Shown here: positions 31,409 to 34,798 of the stretch, one piece after another
How the letters are laid out: every line of letters begins with the position of its first letter
Numbering within the stretch: the stretch's first letter is position 1
Assembly (NCBI GenBank): GCA_005880855.1
Contig: VBGM01000036.1
Location: 1 to 34,798 of the forward strand
Direction of reading: 5' to 3'
Length of the DNA: 34,798 nt
Origin: Chloroflexota bacterium
Lineage (GTDB): Bacteria; Chloroflexota; Dormibacteria; Dormibacterales; Dormibacteraceae
The notes under the pieces: model-generated
Seen by the model: only the letters and a program-made list of their open reading frames with translations
Told to the model about the DNA's origin: nothing
Databases searched by the model: none
Translations under genes and position numbers: made by a program

Positions 31409-31830
31409 GTGCCGTTTAGTTTGGCATCAGTCCTCGCGGGACGGGCGTCCTGCGCTGGGCGCGACAGAAACTCGCGCACCTGCCCCGCGAACGAGCGGGT
31501 GTCGATCGGTTTGGAGATGTAGCCGGCGCATCCCGCCGCAAGCGTCTGCTCGCGGTCGCCGGTCATCGCATGGGCTGTCAAAGCCACGATTGTGATCTGC
31601 GCGGTGGCGGGATTGGCTTTCAACCGGCGCGTCAGCGCCAGACCGTCCATGCCGGGAAGCTGCACGTCCATGAGGATGAGCTCAGGAGTGCGTTCGCGAA
31701 GACGTTCCATCGCCTGGGTCGAATCGCCGGCGAGGTCGACGATGAAACCTTCGCGCTCCAGCACGGACGCGGTCAGGAGCTGGTTGACCTCGTTGTCCTC
31801 TACGACGAGGATCAAAGGCTGCGCGCTCAA
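31405..31830 (-). CDS. Single-domain response regulator (receiver) 1
   Basis: A 141-residue CheY-like receiver with the acidic pair Glu11-Asp12, phosphoacceptor Asp55 (LILMDVQLPGMDG), Thr in IVALTAH and Lys in YISKPID, then a short basic tail of about 18 residues absent from its neighbour. It overlaps both the hybrid kinase gene and the second receiver by 4 nt (ATGA), so the three are translated as a coupled set. A phosphorelay partner of the kinase is the natural reading; no DNA-binding or enzymatic output is present. Confidence 0.92.
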   Translation of the reverse strand: MSAQPLILVVEDNEVNQLLTASVLEREGFIVDLAGDSTQAMERLRERTPELILMDVQLPGMDGLALTRRLKANPATAQITIVALTAHAMTGDREQTLAAGCAGYISKPIDTRSFAGQVREFLSRPAQDARPARTDAKLNGT

Positions 31831-34442
31831 GCCTCGGCCGCCTCATCGCCAATCGCCTGTCGCAGCATGCTGAGCAGGTCCGAGGCGCCGGTCGTGCCGC
31901 GCTGGAGAATGCTCGACACACGTCCGTTCAGCTGCCGCTTGTCGGCCTCGGTCAGGTCTTTCGCGGTGAGCACCATGATCGGGGTCTTCGACGTTGTGCG
32001 ATCCGAGCGGAGCGCCTCGACCACGTCGAAGCCCGACACCTCGGGCATCAGCAGGTCGAGCAGGACCAGGTCTGGGCGCTGTGCCCGCGCGAGCTCGATG
32101 GCCTCGCGACCGCCGACGGCCGAGATCACGCCGAAGCCCGCCGGCTCGAGAATCTCCTTCAGCCAGTCGCGGTTGGCGCGCTCGTCGTCGACGACCAGCA
32201 CCTGCGTCTTCACACCTGACCCGTTGGCGCCGATCTTGAAGCGGCGCAGGCGGCCGATGAGCTCCCTGGCCGGAACCGGCTTGACGAAGTAGTCGACGGC
32301 ACCGAGCGCGATTCCAAGCTCGGGATTGTCGACGACGCTGATAACGATCACGGGGATCGAGCTCGTGGCCTCGTCGTGCTTCAGGCGCGTGAGGACCTCC
32401 CAGCCGTCGATACCGGGCAGCAGGATGTCGAGCGTTATCGCTGCCGGCTTCCGCTGCCGAGCCCGAGCCATCACGTCGGAGCCGCTGCGAACGACCTCGG
32501 TCCTGAAACCGGCGCGCTGCAACTGGCGCGAGAGCAGCTCGCTCGCCGGAGGGTCGTCTTCCACGATCAGAACCAGCGGCAGGGCCGCGTCCCCGTTGGA
32601 GTGAGCGATGCCTTCTATCGCCTCGACTGCCGGCTCATGGGTCACTGCGATCAGCGGCATGTGGATAGTGAATACGCTGCCCTTGCCCGGCTCGCTTGCG
32701 ACGCGGACGTCACCGCCATGTAGGCGGGCGAATCGCCGCGTGAGGGTGAGACCGAGGCCGGTGCCTTGCTGCTGCCGGTCGATGCCGGCGTCGACCTGCT
32801 GGAACTCGTGAAAGATCCGGGATTGGTCCGCCGGGGCGATGCCGATTCCGGTGTCGGAGACCGAGACCTCGACGGCATCGACGAGCCGCACGGCGGAGAT
32901 GCGCACCACGCCGCCCGCTGGCGTGAACTTGATGGCGTTGGAAACGAGGTTCAGCAGCATCTGCTTGAACTTGCCTGCGTCCGCCTCGATGTCGCCGGCT
33001 CCAGCGACAGCGGTCTCGAGGCGGATCTGTTTCTGCGCCACCAGCGGCTCCGCGATGTTGCGCACCTGCTCGGTGACCTCCGCGACCGCCACCTGCTGAA
33101 GGCGAAGCTCCATCTGGCCGGCCTCGATCTTGGAGAGGTCGAGGATGTCGTTGATCAGCCCGAGCAGATGCTGTCCGCTCGTATGGATCTGCTGCAGGAA
33201 GCGCAGCTGCGTCTCCTTCTTGTTCTGCCCATCGGGCGCGTCGATCAGTAGCTCTGAGAAGCCGAGGATCGCGTTCAAGGGTGTCCTCAGCTCATGGCTC
33301 ATGCTCGCCAAGAAGACGCTCTTGTGCTTGTTCGCCTCCTGCAGCTGAGCGTTGGCCTCCTTCAGGCTGTCGAGCAGTCGGGCGCGGTCGAGCGCGGCCG
33401 CAACCGCGGTCATGAACTGCTGCACGCGGCTGATCTCATCGGAGCCGAAGCCGGGAGTGAACGGCCCAGCCAGAACCGCGAGGCGGCCCGCGTCTTTGGT
33501 GCCACCGACCTGCAGGAGCAGCAGCGAGGTGTCGGCGCCGTCCAGCTCCACGCGATGCACGCCCTGGGGCAGCGGCTCGATCGCTTGTTGGACCTGTATG
33601 ACCTGCTCGTTGTTCAGGCCTCTGGCCGCCAGCACGGCATCGTCATCCTCTACGGCCACGGCGGACGCGCCGCCTGCCAGCCTCATCGCCCACTCGAGAG
33701 CGCGGTTGGCGAGGGCGGCCCGATCCTCTCGCAAGAGCAACAGGTCCTGCATGAACGCACGGAGGCCTTCTTCTTCTGACGCGCGCCACTGCCGGCGCAG
33801 CCACGAAGGGGGCGCGAAGCTGACATAGAGGAGCGGGACGATTCCGAGCACGATCACCTGGATCGCCAGCTGGGCGATCTGGCTGGTGCCGGCGGCGCTC
33901 GCGCCCAAGGCGAACACCAGAATGAGGACGATGCCCGCGAATCCGATGCTCAGCGACCGCAGCCGCCAGGCCTGCACGGCCGGCAGCCCGCGGGCCAGAA
34001 CCCAGAAGCGGACGATCGGCTCGACCACGATCGCACACCAGATGAGGATGAATGCGATCGCGGCCCCGGCCTTGACGCTGGTCGGGACCGCACCGGCGAG
34101 GTACGTGAGCACCAAGAACAGACCACCGGCAGCCGCCACGGCCACGGCCGCAGCGGCATGCCAGCGGTTGGGAAGGGGGATCAACGAGGCTCGATAGCGA
34201 AGGAGCGCGTATGCGCAACCTACGAAGGCCGCCAGGCTGACCTCCGTCAACAGCGGCGGCGTGAAGTGAAGCAATGCCGGGATGCGCCCCAACAGCGATA
34301 CCGATGACAAGAGAACGATGGCGAGGGCGAGGTAGCCGGTAGAGCGGTCCCGGCGCCTCGCCCAGCCGATTCCAACCGCGACACCAAGAAGGATGAACGC
34401 GACCGCGTCGGCGTTCTGCATGAAACCGACCACGCTCTTCAC
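31827..34442 (-). CDS. Hybrid sensor histidine kinase with two receivers
   Basis: An 871-residue membrane kinase. Residues 1-210 hold about seven hydrophobic segments, 225-360 a GAF-like domain, then a short coiled coil. The HisKA domain has phosphoacceptor His383 (SMSHELRTPLN). The ATPase domain has the N box (LLNLVSNAIKFTP, about 496-508), G1 (VSDTGIGI) and G2 (GTGLGL). Two receivers follow, with Asp672 (LDILLPGIDG) and Asp796 (LLDLLMPEVSG). The ligand sensed is unknown. It starts 10 bp after the HD-GYP gene and overlaps the first free receiver gene, giving a phosphorelay operon with four receiver domains. Confidence 0.92.
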   Translation of the reverse strand: MKSVVGFMQNADAVAFILLGVAVGIGWARRRDRSTGYLALAIVLLSSVSLLGRIPALLHFTPPLLTEVSLAAFVGCAYALLRYRASLIPLPNRWHAAAAVAVAAAGGLFLVLTYLAGAVPTSVKAGAAIAFILIWCAIVVEPIVRFWVLARGLPAVQAWRLRSLSIGFAGIVLILVFALGASAAGTSQIAQLAIQVIVLGIVPLLYVSFAPPSWLRRQWRASEEEGLRAFMQDLLLLREDRAALANRALEWAMRLAGGASAVAVEDDDAVLAARGLNNEQVIQVQQAIEPLPQGVHRVELDGADTSLLLLQVGGTKDAGRLAVLAGPFTPGFGSDEISRVQQFMTAVAAALDRARLLDSLKEANAQLQEANKHKSVFLASMSHELRTPLNAILGFSELLIDAPDGQNKKETQLRFLQQIHTSGQHLLGLINDILDLSKIEAGQMELRLQQVAVAEVTEQVRNIAEPLVAQKQIRLETAVAGAGDIEADAGKFKQMLLNLVSNAIKFTPAGGVVRISAVRLVDAVEVSVSDTGIGIAPADQSRIFHEFQQVDAGIDRQQQGTGLGLTLTRRFARLHGGDVRVASEPGKGSVFTIHMPLIAVTHEPAVEAIEGIAHSNGDAALPLVLIVEDDPPASELLSRQLQRAGFRTEVVRSGSDVMARARQRKPAAITLDILLPGIDGWEVLTRLKHDEATSSIPVIVISVVDNPELGIALGAVDYFVKPVPARELIGRLRRFKIGANGSGVKTQVLVVDDERANRDWLKEILEPAGFGVISAVGGREAIELARAQRPDLVLLDLLMPEVSGFDVVEALRSDRTTSKTPIMVLTAKDLTEADKRQLNGRVSSILQRGTTGASDLLSMLRQAIGDEAAEA

Positions 34443-34452
34443 CTCGACGCGC

Positions 34453-34798
34453 TCAGGCAGCCCCGGAACGATGGAGCACGGGGATCTCGCCTGTGAGCAG
34501 GCTCACGAGCTGCGGGTCCCACTGCCTGCCCGCGCCACCGGCCAGGATGGCGATTGCCTCCCGCTCGGAGAGACGGGCCCGGTAAGGCCGGTCGTTGGTC
34601 AGGGCGTCGAACGCATCGCAGACAGCGACGATCCTCGCCAGCAGCGGGATCGACGTGCCCCGTAGCCCGTCCGGGTAGCCGTGGCCGTCGAAAGCCTCGT
34701 GGTGGTGGCGGACTATCGGGAGGAGATTGGAGCCGGTGTGCAGTGGGCGGACGATGTTCTCCCCGATCTCGGGATGCGCGCGCATCAACATCAGCTCG
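34453..34798 (-). CDS. HD-GYP domain protein, C-terminal part (cut by window edge)
   Basis: About 114 residues from the end of an HD-GYP phosphodiesterase, the class that degrades cyclic di-GMP. Visible signatures are HPEIGENIV, VRHHHEAFDGHGYPDGL with the GYP motif, IPLLARIVAVCDAFDALTND and DRPYR. The HD motif and any sensory or receiver domain lie beyond the right edge. It ends 10 bp before the hybrid kinase, so it is the upstream member of the same operon and could be its output enzyme. Confidence 0.88.
   Translation of the reverse strand, partial: ELMLMRAHPEIGENIVRPLHTGSNLLPIVRHHHEAFDGHGYPDGLRGTSIPLLARIVAVCDAFDALTNDRPYRARLSEREAIAILAGGAGRQWDPQLVSLLTGEIPVLHRSGAA

Noticed and set aside
1-34798. 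CRISPR arrays, tRNA/rRNA genes, transposases, integrases or phage genes
   Set aside because: None seen on either strand; the only tandem repeats encode the coiled coil at 21741-21908.

Overview
The window is GC-rich, gene-dense chromosomal DNA with no phage, transposon, rRNA or tRNA signature that I could see. Frequent GTG/TTG starts, GGAGG-type ribosome binding sites, many 4-nt ATGA/GTGA gene overlaps, and a Gram-positive-type LexA box suggest an uncultivated high-GC soil or environmental bacterium of the Terrabacteria side, for example Chloroflexota or Dormibacterota. That placement is inference from style, not from a marker gene.

Layout. Positions 1-1176 hold a gene end and a membrane protein. 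Next come a Y-family DNA polymerase (minus) and a divergent molybdopterin oxidoreductase (plus), separated by 63 bp that carry a near-consensus LexA site. A DMT exporter follows. Positions 4.8-18.9 kb are a purine/pyrimidine salvage and degradation locus. The plus-strand operon encodes adenine deaminase, OHCU decarboxylase, HIU hydrolase, urate oxidase, the three xanthine dehydrogenase subunits and 8-oxoguanine deaminase, nearly all translationally coupled. It meets a convergent minus-strand operon encoding a cytosine deaminase-like enzyme, a DUF3830 protein, allantoate amidohydrolase and allantoinase. A divergent NCS1 nucleobase permease supplies substrate. Together these convert adenine, hypoxanthine, xanthine, 8-oxoguanine and cytosine-like bases through urate and allantoin to allantoate and its breakdown product, releasing ammonia; the likely role is nitrogen scavenging.

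Positions 18.9-24.3 kb hold a PAP2 phosphatase and a signalling group: a receiver-less CheB, a CheR-PAS-coiled coil-PAS protein, a winged-helix regulator with a small partner gene, and a NarL-type response regulator. Positions 24.36-26.69 kb hold cydAB, a cytochrome bd-type quinol oxidase.

The most interesting element is at 26.7-28.3 kb. A minus-strand XRE-HTH/TPR regulator is preceded 56 nt upstream, on the same strand, by a 32-codon gene with an ideal ribosome binding site. Its product has a textbook signal peptide with a predicted eight-residue mature tail, DGIGPTPK. This has the architecture of an RRNPP-type peptide-pheromone/receptor pair, known mainly from Firmicutes, and shared direct-repeat motifs flank the peptide gene.

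The right end carries a decayed alkaline-phosphatase-superfamily gene (frameshifted at least twice, with loss of a predicted metal ligand), a DUF1206 membrane protein, and a minus-strand two-component operon: an HD-GYP protein cut by the window edge, a hybrid histidine kinase with two receivers, and two stand-alone receivers.
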